A stretch of DNA of 13,778 nt from Dehalococcoidia bacterium (lineage in GTDB: Bacteria > Chloroflexota > Dehalococcoidia > Dehalococcoidales > BS750m-G39), in NCBI GenBank assembly GCA_030615425.1, contig JAUWZG010000028.1:1-13778 (forward strand). Direction: 5' to 3'. The notes below the pieces were generated by a model. The model made no database searches. It worked only from the letters and a program-made list of their open reading frames with translations, and had not been told where the DNA came from. The position numbers and the translations under genes are program-made. Of this stretch, positions 6,768 to 13,778 are shown in pieces; position 1 is the first letter of the stretch, and every line of letters begins with the position of its first letter.

Positions 6768-8042
6768 TTGAAAATTATTGAAGGTTTTGAGCCAGCAAAA
6801 GCGGCATTATCCAGGCGTATCTCAGCCGAGCTTTACGAGAGTGACCTGGAGCCGAAGGTCAAGCGGATTATTGACGAGGTGCGCAGCAGGGGTGATGCTG
6901 CCCTCTTTGACTACACCGAGAAGTTTGATGGTGTTAAGCTCGCCTCACTGGAAGTGAGTAAAAAGCAGCTAGCCAGTGCCTACCGGGAGGTAGACAAGGA
7001 GCTAGTATCAGCCCTCAAACTGGCCGCCGAGCGTATACACTCATTCCACCTCGAACAGAAACGCAATATCTGGAGCATTGCTACTAAAAAAGGCTTCGGC
7101 CAGCTAATACGTCCGCTAGAGCGCATCGGCGCCTATGCCCCCGGCGGTACCGCCAGCTATCCCTCAACGGTGCTGATGACGGCTATCCCGGCTAGGGTTG
7201 CCGGGGTCAAGGAGGTTATCCTGGTTACCCCACCCAAAGAGGGCGGGACGGTTCCGGCGCCGACATTAGTCGCCGCCGACATTGCTCAGGTTGACCGTGT
7301 TTTTTCTGTTGGCGGCGCCCAGGCAATTGCCGCCCTTGCCTTTGGCACTAAGTCTGTTCCCAAGGTGGACAAGATTTGCGGCCCGGGCAATATCTTTGTC
7401 GTTCTGGCTCAAAAGCTGGTATAGGGAATAGTTGGCATTGACGGACTGCCCGGACCAAGCGAGGTGTTAATTATAGCTGATGAAACAGTCAACCCCAAGT
7501 ATTGTGCTGCTGACCTCCTGGCCCAGGCTGAGCATGACCCCTTAGCCTCAGCCATCTTGATAACTACCTCTAGGCGGTTAGCCGATGAGGTTGCTCAAGA
7601 GGTGGAGCAACAGTTAAAGGGCTTGGAACGCCAAGCCATAGCTGCTGAATCTCTAGAAAACAGAGGAAGGATAGCGGTAGTTGCTAGTGTAGATGAGGCT
7701 ATAGAACTAGCCAACCTCTACGCCCCGGAACACCTCTGCCTGATGGTAAAGGGAGCTGACGCCTATATCGACCGGATAGCTAACGCCGGATGTATATTCA
7801 TCGGTGACAACTCAACGGTGGTCTTGGGCGATTATGTGGCTGGGCCAAGCCACGTTTTGCCCACCAAGGCTACTGCCCGATTCAGCTCGCCGCTCAATAT
7901 ACTCGACTTTACCAAGTTTACAAGCGTGGTCGATGTGGATAAGGCCAGCCTAAAGCAACTAGGCAAAGCCGCCGCCACTATAGCCAGGGCGGAAGGGTTC
8001 GAGGCTCACGCCCAGGCGGTGGAGAAGCGGCTGGGCGGTTGA
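6768..8042 (+). pseudogene. hisD: Histidinol dehydrogenase, interrupted by an in-frame TAG
   Basis: HisD oxidises histidinol to histidine in two NAD-dependent steps. The frame runs from TTG 6768 to TGA 8042 with one TAG at 7422-7424 (codon 219). Read through, it gives 424 positions, against about 430 for the family, with no indel. Family blocks before the TAG include APGGTASYPS, VGGAQAIAALAFG and KICGPGNIF. After it come [20 protein letters not shown] (Gln253, His256), YAPEHL (Glu321, His322), GDYVAGPSHVLPT (Asp355) and GFEAHAQA (His414), which match the zinc-binding and catalytic residues of E. coli HisD. Homologues usually have Tyr or Phe at the TAG, so TAT or TAC to TAG is one change. The alternatives are a sequencing error, a recent nonsense mutation or readthrough. 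Restart at GTG 7464 would give a piece without the N-terminal part. It lies 1 base after hisG. Confidence 0.85.
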
Positions 8043-8051
8043 GATAAGCTA

Positions 8052-8081
8052 TTGACAAAATATACTTATTTATGGTAAAGT
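8052..8081 (+). promoter_or_regulatory. Candidate internal promoter before hisC
   Basis: A perfect -35 TTGACA (8052-8057) lies 10 bases after the hisD stop, with TAAAGT (8076-8081, four of six consensus bases) 18 bases downstream. The next ATG (8090) is 8 bases beyond, a spacing close to that at hisZ. The promoter would give hisC and hisB expression independent of the front of the operon. Confidence 0.5.
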
Positions 8082-8089
8082 CAATCCAA

Positions 8090-8173
8090 ATGTTAGTTTA
8101 CACTGCTCACCATTTGTATTATGCCTTCATATTTACCGGGCGCACCAGGTGCGCTTGGGGGGTAGTATATTGA
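8090..8173 (+). other. Possible leader peptide ORF with two adjacent His codons
   Basis: This 27-codon ORF runs from ATG to TGA and includes HH at codons 7-8 (8108-8113) and YY at codons 10-11. It starts about where the candidate promoter should begin transcription and has no ribosome site. It spans a GCGCAC-CAG-GTGCGC hairpin (8140-8154). Two His codons are far fewer than the runs in classical his leaders, so the call is speculative. It may not be translated. Confidence 0.25.
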
Positions 8174-8206
8174 AAAGGTAAATAATTAGCCAGTAACAAA
8201 TTAAAA

Positions 8207-8240
8207 AGAACCCTCCCAAGCGGAGGGAATTCTATTTATT
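8207..8240 (+). terminator. Terminator-like hairpin upstream of hisC (possible attenuator)
   Basis: CCCTCC (8211-8216) pairs with GGAGGG (8222-8227) around CAAGC. After an AA bulge, AGAA (8207-8210) pairs with TTCT (8230-8233). A T-rich tail, TTCTATTTATT (8230-8240), follows. It could end transcription from hisD or work as an attenuator in the hisC leader. hisC itself has AGGAGG at 8260-8265 shortly before its ATG. Together with the promoter and short ORF, this accounts for most of the 226-base gap. Confidence 0.45.
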
Positions 8241-8268
8241 GGGACATTGATTATATTAGGAGGTATTC

Positions 8269-9378
8269 ATGGTGACTCCTGAGGGAATAGAGAGATTAGT
8301 ACGCTCTGATTTGGCAAGCCTTGGTGGCTATGTACCTAGTAAAGCGCCTGAGGCCATAGCTGAGAAGCTTGGACTGCGAGTAGAGGATGTCATCAAGCTG
8401 GATGATAATGAGAATCCTTACGGTTGTTCCCCCCGTGTTCAGCAGGCTTTAGCCAATTGTAATTACCTGTATACCTATCCTGATGCCGGGCAGACCGAGC
8501 TTCGGCGACAATTACAGGAGTATACTGGGGTTGACGCCAGCTGCATTGTAGCTGATAATGGCAGCGACCAGCTGATAGATAACGTGCTACGCCTATTCAT
8601 TGAGCCTGGCGATGAACTGATAAACTGCATACCTACCTTTGATATATTTCGTGTTAGGACGTTAATATATGGTGGTAGATTGGCCAGTGTGCCTAGAGAT
8701 GAAGATTTCGCCGTTGATGTCAGTGCGGTTAAGGCGGCTATAAATAAAGAAACTAAAATGATAGTCTTAGCTACTCCCAATAACCCGACGGGTACGATTA
8801 CGCCCCAGCAAGATATATTGGAGATAGCCGATACAGGAATACCAACATTAGTAGATGAAGCCTATGTTGAGTTTAGCGGGGAAACAGTTACCCAATTCGT
8901 CAGCCAGTATAAGAACATGATGGTGCTGCGAACATTCAGCAAATGGGCAGGGCTGGCTGGATTGAGAATTGGTTATGGCATTTTCCCACCTAAAATCGCC
9001 GAATATCTGATGAAATTAAAGCTCCCCTATAACGTCAGTGTGGCAGCTAGAGTGGCGGTGCGGGAGACGCTAAAGGATGTTGACTATTTAATGGACAGGG
9101 TAAAGGCCATAGTCGCCGAAAGAGGAAGGTTATTTGGCGAGCTAAGCAAGCTGGAGTGGTTAAAACCTTTCCCATCCCAAGCCAACTTTATCTTCTGCAA
9201 TGTTCTCAAGGGCAAGGCAAGCGAAATTCAGCAAGCATTGCAAGATAAGGGGATATTAATCCGTTACTTTGACCTGCCGTTGCTGCAGAACTCCCTTCGC
9301 ATTAGCGTGGGCAAACCAGAACATACCGACGCCCTGCTTAAAGCGCTGCGAGAAATAGGAAAGGAGATAAGTGGCTGA
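8269..9378 (+). CDS. hisC: Histidinol-phosphate aminotransferase
   Basis: This PLP enzyme converts imidazole-acetol phosphate to histidinol phosphate with glutamate as donor. Its 369 residues match the class I/II aminotransferase HisC family: LDDNENPYG (44-52) near the N-terminus, the NNPTG motif (171-175), DEAYVEF (196-202), and the PLP lysine Lys225 in [11 protein letters not shown] with Arg233 downstream. A late LRISVG segment carries the substrate-carboxylate arginine. ATG 8269 follows a strong AGGAGG. The 226-base gap from hisD holds a candidate promoter and attenuator, so hisC-hisB may be controlled separately from the hisZ-hisG-hisD part. The C-terminal 8 bases overlap hisB. Related aromatic aminotransferases share the fold, but the his neighbours make HisC the best call. 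Confidence 0.93.
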   Translation: MVTPEGIERLVRSDLASLGGYVPSKAPEAIAEKLGLRVEDVIKLDDNENPYGCSPRVQQALANCNYLYTYPDAGQTELRRQLQEYTGVDASCIVADNGSDQLIDNVLRLFIEPGDELINCIPTFDIFRVRTLIYGGRLASVPRDEDFAVDVSAVKAAINKETKMIVLATPNNPTGTITPQQDILEIADTGIPTLVDEAYVEFSGETVTQFVSQYKNMMVLRTFSKWAGLAGLRIGYGIFPPKIAEYLMKLKLPYNVSVAARVAVRETLKDVDYLMDRVKAIVAERGRLFGELSKLEWLKPFPSQANFIFCNVLKGKASEIQQALQDKGILIRYFDLPLLQNSLRISVGKPEHTDALLKALREIGKEISG

Positions 9379-9961
9379 TAGAGTATCCGCTATCAAGCGA
9401 CAGACCAAAGAAACAAGCATCAGCTTAGAGCTAAATATAGACGGCAGCGGTAAACGAGAGATCGGTACCGGGCTCCAAATGTTTGACCATCTGCTGGCTC
9501 AGCTAGCTCAGCATGGAAGGTTTGACCTGAAGATTTCAGCCACCGGAGATGACCAGCATCATTTGGTGGAGGACGTCGCTCTTTGTTTGGGCAAAGCCTT
9601 CGGTGAAGCATTAGGGGAAAAACGGAGCATTATAAGAATGGGTGATGCTTCCGTGCCTATGGATGATGCTCTAGCTACGGTGGCGGTGGACATCAGCGGC
9701 CGGGGATATACTGTGCTGGAGCTACCCTTCAGCGAAAATGACATGGCTGGATTTCCCACCGACCTTATCCGCCACTTCCTTGAGTCCTTCGCCATTGAAG
9801 CCAAGCTCAACCTCCATGCCAAGATTCTATACGGCGTCAACGACCATCATAAAGCGGAAGCCCTATTCAAAGCCTTAGGTAGAGCCTTAGATACTGCTAC
9901 CAGAATTGATGAGCGGATTTCAGGCGAGCTGCCCAGCACTAAGGGCTTACTGGAAGATTAG
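9371..9961 (+). CDS. hisB: Imidazoleglycerol-phosphate dehydratase
   Basis: HisB dehydrates imidazoleglycerol phosphate to imidazole-acetol phosphate, the substrate of HisC. The 196-residue monofunctional form lacks the histidinol-phosphatase domain found in enterobacterial HisB. Manganese-binding motifs are complete: FDHLL (38-42), QHHLVED (62-68), RHFLESF (134-140) and [11 protein letters not shown] (158-168), with VPMDDALA (95-102) between. The GTG start (9371) overlaps the end of hisC by 8 bases and is preceded by AAGGAG, which fixes the start and implies coupling. A separate histidinol-phosphate phosphatase must exist elsewhere, as none is visible here. Confidence 0.95.
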   Translation: MADRVSAIKRQTKETSISLELNIDGSGKREIGTGLQMFDHLLAQLAQHGRFDLKISATGDDQHHLVEDVALCLGKAFGEALGEKRSIIRMGDASVPMDDALATVAVDISGRGYTVLELPFSENDMAGFPTDLIRHFLESFAIEAKLNLHAKILYGVNDHHKAEALFKALGRALDTATRIDERISGELPSTKGLLED

Positions 9962-9963
9962 CT

Positions 9964-10311
9964 TTGAATGTAGCAACCGTAATTATCACCGTCCTGATTT
10001 TTGTTCTGCTAATCGGGGCACTATTTATAATCCCTCGCTGGCGCTTAAAGCGGGCTATTCGCCAGATAATACAGATTTTCAGGAATAGTAGCGCCACTGA
10101 CATTAAGAATGCCAAGACAGCCGATGAGCTGGAGCTCAGCCCCGCCGGTATGAGGGAAGAGATGTTCCGCAGGCATGACTATAAACCGTATGCCCTGATC
10201 GCCCTGACAAGGGCTGAGATTATACAGAGGACCGAAGACGGAAAGCTCTACCTCTCCGAGGACAGGCTTATGGCCTCCGGCATTGAAGGTAAGACTTCAT
10301 ACCTCCGCTAG
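9964..10311 (+). CDS. Small membrane-anchored protein of unknown function in the his operon
   Basis: I do not recognise this 115-residue protein. A single N-terminal membrane helix (about residues 3-24) is followed by a basic stretch, WRLKRAIRQ, placing the rest in the cytoplasm by the positive-inside rule. The soluble part is mostly helical and charged. A segment near the C-terminus (ALTRAEIIQRTEDGKLYLSEDRL, positions 79-101) looks like the recognition helix and wing of a winged helix, though this is weak. The start is TTG 9964, 2 bases after the hisB stop, with GGAAGA as a modest ribosome site, so it is co-transcribed with hisB. No histidine-pathway step is implied by its sequence. It ends 13 bases from the convergent pur operon. 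Confidence 0.7.
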   Translation: MNVATVIITVLIFVLLIGALFIIPRWRLKRAIRQIIQIFRNSSATDIKNAKTADELELSPAGMREEMFRRHDYKPYALIALTRAEIIQRTEDGKLYLSEDRLMASGIEGKTSYLR

Positions 10312-10324
10312 CCGCTGAACAAAA

Positions 10325-10639
10325 TCAGAGCGGGAAAATGGTGCTTTCCCAGAACCCGTCCCAGTCCTCCTTGGCTATACCAAGCCCGGAAAGGACCTTT
10401 GACGGGATAGGATAAGACACAGCGTTTTCACTCTCTATCTTCTTAACATGTCGAGCCAGAACAAAGGTCAAGGTTTTTATGTGCTCATAGCTCATCCGAA
10501 CCCTGGCTACTGCTTCCGGCACCTTGCCCGGCCCGGGTTCGGGAGGACTCTTGGCAAAGCTAATTACTACACCATAAGGTCCTCCAGCGAGCATAAACTG
10601 GTCTGAATAGTACTCAGGTATCTCTTTCTCTTCAGGCAT
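10325..10639 (-). CDS. DUF3467-like small protein at the end of the pur operon
   Basis: This 104-residue soluble protein has no signal peptide or membrane segment. The central stretch YSDQFMLAGGPYGVVISF (11-28), followed by PEAVARVRMSYEHIKTL (about 41-57), resembles the uncharacterised DUF3467 family, where the pattern is a short beta region, then an R-x-R-[MV]-x(4)-H helix. The match is from memory of the family's appearance. A conserved-looking DWDGFWE lies near the C-terminus. ATG 10639 has AGGAGAG at good distance. It is 30 bases downstream of purC, so it is probably the last gene of the purine operon. No function can be assigned. Confidence 0.65.
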   Translation of the reverse strand: MPEEKEIPEYYSDQFMLAGGPYGVVISFAKSPPEPGPGKVPEAVARVRMSYEHIKTLTFVLARHVKKIESENAVSYPIPSKVLSGLGIAKEDWDGFWESTIFPL

Positions 10640-10669
10640 ATTTCTCTCCTAATTATAAAAAATTGGCTG

Positions 10670-11590
10670 CTAAATGCTCAGCTTCCTACCAGCTAGCCTC
10701 TGGTAAGCCTGCTCGTATCTTACGGTAGTAGCCTCAATAACCTCCGGGGGTAGCATGGGGGCGGGGGGCTCTTTGTTCCACCCTGACTTGGTGAGCCAGT
10801 CTCTTACCGGCTGCTTATCAAAGCTGGGTTGGGACTGGCCAACTTTATATAGCTCAGCATCCCATATCCGACTTGAGTCCGGGGTCAGTAGCTCATCAAT
10901 GAGGATTAACCTATCACCGTCCAGTCCAAACTCGAACTTGGTATCAGCAATGATAATACCCCTGGCTATGGCATACTCCCGGGCGTAATTATAGACAGCC
11001 AGACTCTTCTCCTCCATCTCCTCGGCTAGAGCCTCACCCACCAGCCCCCTCATCTCACCCATGGCTAGCGGCTGGTCATGGCCGGTTTCTGCCTTGGTGG
11101 TGGGGGTGAATAACGGCTGAGGCAACTCCTGGCTCTGCTGTAGCCCCTTAGCTAAAGGTAGCCCGGAGACAGTGCCTGATTGCTGATACTCTGCCCACGC
11201 CGACCCGGCAAGATAGCCGCGCACCACGCACTCAACCATGACACGCTCGACCTTTCTGACCACCATAGCCCGCCCAGCGAGGTAAGAAGGAGCGGCAAAA
11301 CGGCTCCCAGCAGAAAGATAAGCGTCAAGAGAGCTAACATCATCCACTGCTTCCACCATATGGTTGGGCACCAGGTCTCTCGTCTGGTTAAACCAGAAGG
11401 CAGAGAGTTTATTCAGCACCAAGCCCTTATTGGGAATGCCACAGGGCAAGACGACATCAAAGGCTGAGATTCGGTCGGTGGCGATAATTAAAAGCTGGTT
11501 GCCCAGGTCATAGGTATCACGCACCTTACCCCGAAAAAACAAGGGCAGTGATAAGTCTGTATTTAACAGAACCGACGGGTTAGCGCTCAT
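10670..11590 (-). CDS. purC: Phosphoribosylaminoimidazole-succinocarboxamide synthase
   Basis: PurC uses ATP to join CAIR and aspartate into SAICAR. The 306-residue length fits the longer PurC form. Motifs seen are FRGKVRDTYD (19-28), ATDRISAFD (37-45), VECVVRGYLAGSAW, LFTPTTKAETGHD, DTKFEFG and IDELLTPDSSRIW, all in the usual order. The start overlaps the purB stop by one base (TAATG), with AGGGGC as ribosome site inside the purB end, so translation is coupled. Its product is the substrate of the upstream-encoded PurB. Confidence 0.96.
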   Translation of the reverse strand: MSANPSVLLNTDLSLPLFFRGKVRDTYDLGNQLLIIATDRISAFDVVLPCGIPNKGLVLNKLSAFWFNQTRDLVPNHMVEAVDDVSSLDAYLSAGSRFAAPSYLAGRAMVVRKVERVMVECVVRGYLAGSAWAEYQQSGTVSGLPLAKGLQQSQELPQPLFTPTTKAETGHDQPLAMGEMRGLVGEALAEEMEEKSLAVYNYAREYAIARGIIIADTKFEFGLDGDRLILIDELLTPDSSRIWDAELYKVGQSQPSFDKQPVRDWLTKSGWNKEPPAPMLPPEVIEATTVRYEQAYQRLAGRKLSI

Positions 11591-12939
11591 TATATTGCCC
11601 CTGGCGCTAGCTCTGAAGACTCAGCCACACCACCCTTCCATTGCGCCTCGGTCAAGCCTAATCGCTTAAAGATATCGTCCATATAACGCAGGTAGTATTG
11701 ATAGTCAAAGAGGGGCTCAAGCTCTGGCACTGGCAGGGTGGCAGTAACCTCAGGGTCAGATTTAAGCAGGGTAAGGAAGTTTTTATTCCCCTTCCATGCC
11801 TTCATTGCGTTGCGCTGCACCAGCTCGTAGGCTTTTTCCCGGCTCAAGCCCTTATCTATAAGGGCGAGCATTACCCGCTGGGAGAAGATCAAGCCTTTAG
11901 TAAGCTCTATATCCCGCTTCATCTTTGGCGGGTAAACCTGTAGCCCCTTCATTATTGAGGTGAAAAGGCTCAAGGTGTAATCCACTATAAGGCAGGAGTC
12001 GGGCAGGATAATACGCTCGGTGGAGGAGTGAGAGATGTCCCGTTCATGCCACAGGGCGATATTTTCCATTGAAGTCAGAGCATAGCCTCGCACCAGTCGG
12101 GCTATACCACAGATTCGCTCACAAAGCTCCGGATTACGCTTATGGGGCATAGCCGACGAGCCAGTTTGACCGGCGGCAAAAGGTTCTTCCACTTCTCTGG
12201 TCTCGGTTTTCTGTAGCCCCCTGATTTCGGTAGCGAATTTCTCCAGTGAGCTAGCGATTATGGCTAAGGTGGTAACGAATTGAGCGTGGCGGTCGCGTTG
12301 CAAAATCTGGCTGGAAACCGGAGCCGGGGCCAGCCCCAACTTGGCGCAGGCCTTCTCCTCAACCTCAGGGGAAAGGGTGGCATAGGTGCCCACAGCTCCT
12401 GAAATCTTACCCACAGCGATGACTTTTTCGGCTTCAGCCAGTCTTTGCAGGTTACGCCTCATCTCATCAGTCCACAGTGCCAGCTTAAAACCAAAGGAAA
12501 TCGGTTCGGCATGAACCCCGTGGGTACGACCAATCATAGTCGTATATTTATGTTTTATTGCCTTTTGCGCCAGTACTGAGACGAGTTCCTTTATATCCTG
12601 ATTCAGTAGCTCAGCGGACTCGATTAGCTGCAAGCTGAGGGCAGTATCTATTACATCAGAGGAGGTAAGACCAAGGTGGATAAAGCGCGATTCATCTCCC
12701 AGGCTCTCTGACACAGAGCCAAGGAAGGCGGTCACATCGTGGTGAGTTTCCTTTAAAATCTCCTCCATGCGTTTAAGGTTAACCCGGGCTAGCTTTATCT
12801 TGGACAGGGCTTCTCTGGGAATGACGCCCAGCTCATTCCATGCCTCACAGACGGCTATCTCCACCTTGAGCCACTTATCAAACTTATTCTCGTCCGACCA
12901 TATCCTTTTCATCCGAGGTCTGGAATATCGCTCAATCAT
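11590..12939 (-). CDS. purB: Adenylosuccinate lyase
   Basis: PurB removes fumarate from SAICAR to give AICAR and from adenylosuccinate to give AMP. The 449 residues show the fumarase/aspartase superfamily pattern: HHDVTAF (66-72), HLGLTSSDVIDTA (88-100), GRTHGVHAEP (137-146) with the catalytic-region His140, and the signature loop GSSAMPHKRNP (260-270) with its serines and Lys267. ATG 12939 overlaps the purE stop as ATGA, and AAGGAGAAAA precedes it. It is translationally coupled on both sides (purE and purC). AICAR is also a by-product of histidine synthesis, linking it to the facing his cluster. Confidence 0.97.
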   Translation of the reverse strand: MIERYSRPRMKRIWSDENKFDKWLKVEIAVCEAWNELGVIPREALSKIKLARVNLKRMEEILKETHHDVTAFLGSVSESLGDESRFIHLGLTSSDVIDTALSLQLIESAELLNQDIKELVSVLAQKAIKHKYTTMIGRTHGVHAEPISFGFKLALWTDEMRRNLQRLAEAEKVIAVGKISGAVGTYATLSPEVEEKACAKLGLAPAPVSSQILQRDRHAQFVTTLAIIASSLEKFATEIRGLQKTETREVEEPFAAGQTGSSAMPHKRNPELCERICGIARLVRGYALTSMENIALWHERDISHSSTERIILPDSCLIVDYTLSLFTSIMKGLQVYPPKMKRDIELTKGLIFSQRVMLALIDKGLSREKAYELVQRNAMKAWKGNKNFLTLLKSDPEVTATLPVPELEPLFDYQYYLRYMDDIFKRLGLTEAQWKGGVAESSELAPGAI

Positions 12940-13400
12940 TGCTTTTCTCCTTGTAGCTGGCTTCTATATTTCTGGTAGGCTTTTTGTATCTTGTCATATT
13001 TCAGGCTTAAGATTTCGGCAGCCAGGTAGGCAGCATTCTTAGCCCCAGCATTGCCTATAGCTACGCTAGCTACCGGTATCCCAGCTGGCATCTGGACTAT
13101 TGAGTAGAGGGCATCAATCCCCTCCAGTTCACTGGTGGCTAAGGGCACACCGATGACCGGTAAGGTAGTCCAGCTGGCCAGGACTCCGGGCAGGTGTGCC
13201 GCCCCACCGGCAGCAGCAATTATGACCTCAATCCCCCGACCTTGCGCTTCCAGCCCATATTGCCGGGCCTTTTCCGGAGTGCGGTGGGCTGATATTACAT
13301 TAACCTCATAATCAATACCAAGCTGGGTTAATACCTCCAGCGTTGGCTTGAGGGCTTCGGTATCTGATTTGGAACCCATGACTACGGCTACTAATGGCAT
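12936..13400 (-). CDS. purE: N5-carboxyaminoimidazole ribonucleotide mutase
   Basis: Class I PurE moves the carboxyl group of N5-CAIR to C4 to form CAIR. The 154-residue protein has the expected GSKSD (9-13), SAHRTP (37-42, with the catalytic-type His39) and GGAAHLPG (65-72) motifs. Class I enzymes normally need PurK; no purK is seen in the window. The ribosome site is GGTGAGG, about 9 bases before ATG 13400, and this GGTGAGG is the edge of repeat copy B. The 3' end overlaps purB by 4 bases. Confidence 0.96.
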   Translation of the reverse strand: MPLVAVVMGSKSDTEALKPTLEVLTQLGIDYEVNVISAHRTPEKARQYGLEAQGRGIEVIIAAAGGAAHLPGVLASWTTLPVIGVPLATSELEGIDALYSIVQMPAGIPVASVAIGNAGAKNAAYLAAEILSLKYDKIQKAYQKYRSQLQGEKQ

Positions 13401-13408
13401 TTTTATCT

Positions 13409-13592
13409 ACCTCACCCCCTTAGACATTTACTTAACAACCCTCCCCCTTATTATCCCCCTCCCTTACAAGGGAGGGGGAAGGATATGTTAGAGGGACTTC
13501 GTCCCTCTTGGACTTCCTGTACCTCGCTCCCTCACACCCCTTAAGGGCGGCGGGCGGGAAAAGATATTAAATGTATTCAGGGCTTCGCCCCT
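13409..13592. repeat. GC-rich intergenic repeat, copy B
   Basis: This fills almost the whole 198-base gap between purD and purE. It begins with the edge ACCTCACCCCCTTAG and then has an 11-base-pair hairpin (13455-13465 with 13468-13478; a 10-base-pair stem with loop TACA is more realistic). A second hairpin, AGAGGGA-CTTCG-TCCCTCT (13490-13508), follows. Next is the right end AAGGGCGGCGGGCGGGAA (13543-13560) followed by AAGATATTAAATG, and a last small GGGC-TTCG-CCC stem (13580-13590). Parts and order match copy A. The CTTCG-loop stems may act as terminators or mRNA stabilisers within the pur operon. Confidence 0.65.
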
Positions 13593-13598
13593 TAAAAT

Positions 13599-13778
13599 CT
13601 ATCCCTCTTTAATTAAAGCAATGTCCTTGCGGTAATGGCAGCCCTCAAAGTGAATCCTGGGCACATTGGCATAGACCTTATCTCTCGCCTCGGCGATGGT
13701 CTTACCTCTGGCAACCACGGTGAGCACTCGCCCTCCACTGGTTAAAACCTGCCCCTCTGGACTAAGTTTTGTCCCGGC
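13599..13778 (-). CDS. purD: Phosphoribosylamine--glycine ligase, C-terminal fragment
   Basis: The reverse frame entering from the right edge gives 59 residues up to TAG 13599-13601. The sequence reads GGRVLTVVARGKTIAEARDKVY and then NVPRIHFEGCHYRKDIA (positions 15-54), the typical C-terminal domain of GAR synthetase, which joins phosphoribosylamine and glycine using ATP. The N-terminal ATP-grasp part lies outside the window. It is the most upstream purine gene seen here, 198 bases before purE, and is probably in the same transcription unit, with repeat copy B between them. Confidence 0.88.
   Translation of the reverse strand, partial: AGTKLSPEGQVLTSGGRVLTVVARGKTIAEARDKVYANVPRIHFEGCHYRKDIALIKEG

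Noticed and set aside
7464..8042. Second half of hisD as an independent gene from GTG 7464
   Set aside because: It is in the same frame as the first half, with family sequence ([13 protein letters not shown]) in the gap between the TAG and the GTG. The ribosome site is poor and the N-terminal part of the fold is missing.
8043..8268. T-box riboswitch upstream of hisC
   Set aside because: No T-box consensus (AGGGTGGNACCGCG) or specifier-loop arrangement was found. A leader-peptide arrangement fits slightly better.
1..13778. CRISPR array, insertion sequence, phage or defence genes
   Set aside because: No regularly spaced repeats, transposase, integrase or defence-like proteins were seen. The repeats present are scattered hairpin elements.

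Overview
This window looks like a stretch of a bacterial chromosome of roughly average GC. Gene content, protein style and free use of TTG and GTG starts suggest a Chloroflexota (Dehalococcoidia-like) genome. That placement is an impression from memory of homologues, not a computed result. Nothing here looks phage- or plasmid-borne. The genes are housekeeping, but several are built unusually.

Layout. Bases 1-260 hold the C-terminal end of an AMP-forming acyl-CoA synthetase. It is followed by a minus-strand tRNA-Gly(CCC) with a good promoter, then birA (402-1181) and a strong hairpin. On the minus strand, 1292-3682 is a stomatin/NfeD operon: a full-length NfeD protease, a tandem duplicate of only its C-terminal domain, and a stomatin-like (SPFH) protein. 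A 344-base gene-free stretch (3683-4026) carries the nfeD promoter, a GC-rich repeat and the promoter of the histidine genes.

Bases 4027-10311 are a histidine biosynthesis cluster on the plus strand: a HisZ/HisRS-like protein, hisG, hisD, hisC, hisB and a small membrane-anchored protein of unknown function. HisG is a fusion of two HisG catalytic units that have lost complementary motifs: the first keeps the N-terminal KGRL motif, the second keeps the PRPP-binding loop. hisD carries one in-frame TAG codon, with all the expected metal-binding and catalytic residues downstream of it. The 226-base hisD-hisC gap has a promoter-like site, a short ORF with two adjacent His codons, a hairpin and a terminator-like hairpin, so it may be an attenuator.

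Bases 10325-13778 form a minus-strand purine operon transcribed towards the his cluster: purD (3' end only), purE, purB, purC and a DUF3467-like small protein. purE-purB and purB-purC overlap by 4 and 1 bases. A related GC-rich intergenic repeat occurs at 3763-3953, 5272-5312 (inverted, partial) and 13409-13592.

How the genes work together. hisG, hisZ, hisB, hisC and hisD supply the first and the late steps of histidine synthesis; hisI/E, hisA, hisH and hisF are not in the window. The purine genes supply the GAR synthetase, CAIR mutase, SAICAR synthetase and adenylosuccinate lyase steps. The two pathways share PRPP as precursor, and histidine synthesis returns AICAR to purine synthesis. The best candidates for something undescribed are the tandem HisG with split motifs and the possible his leader.
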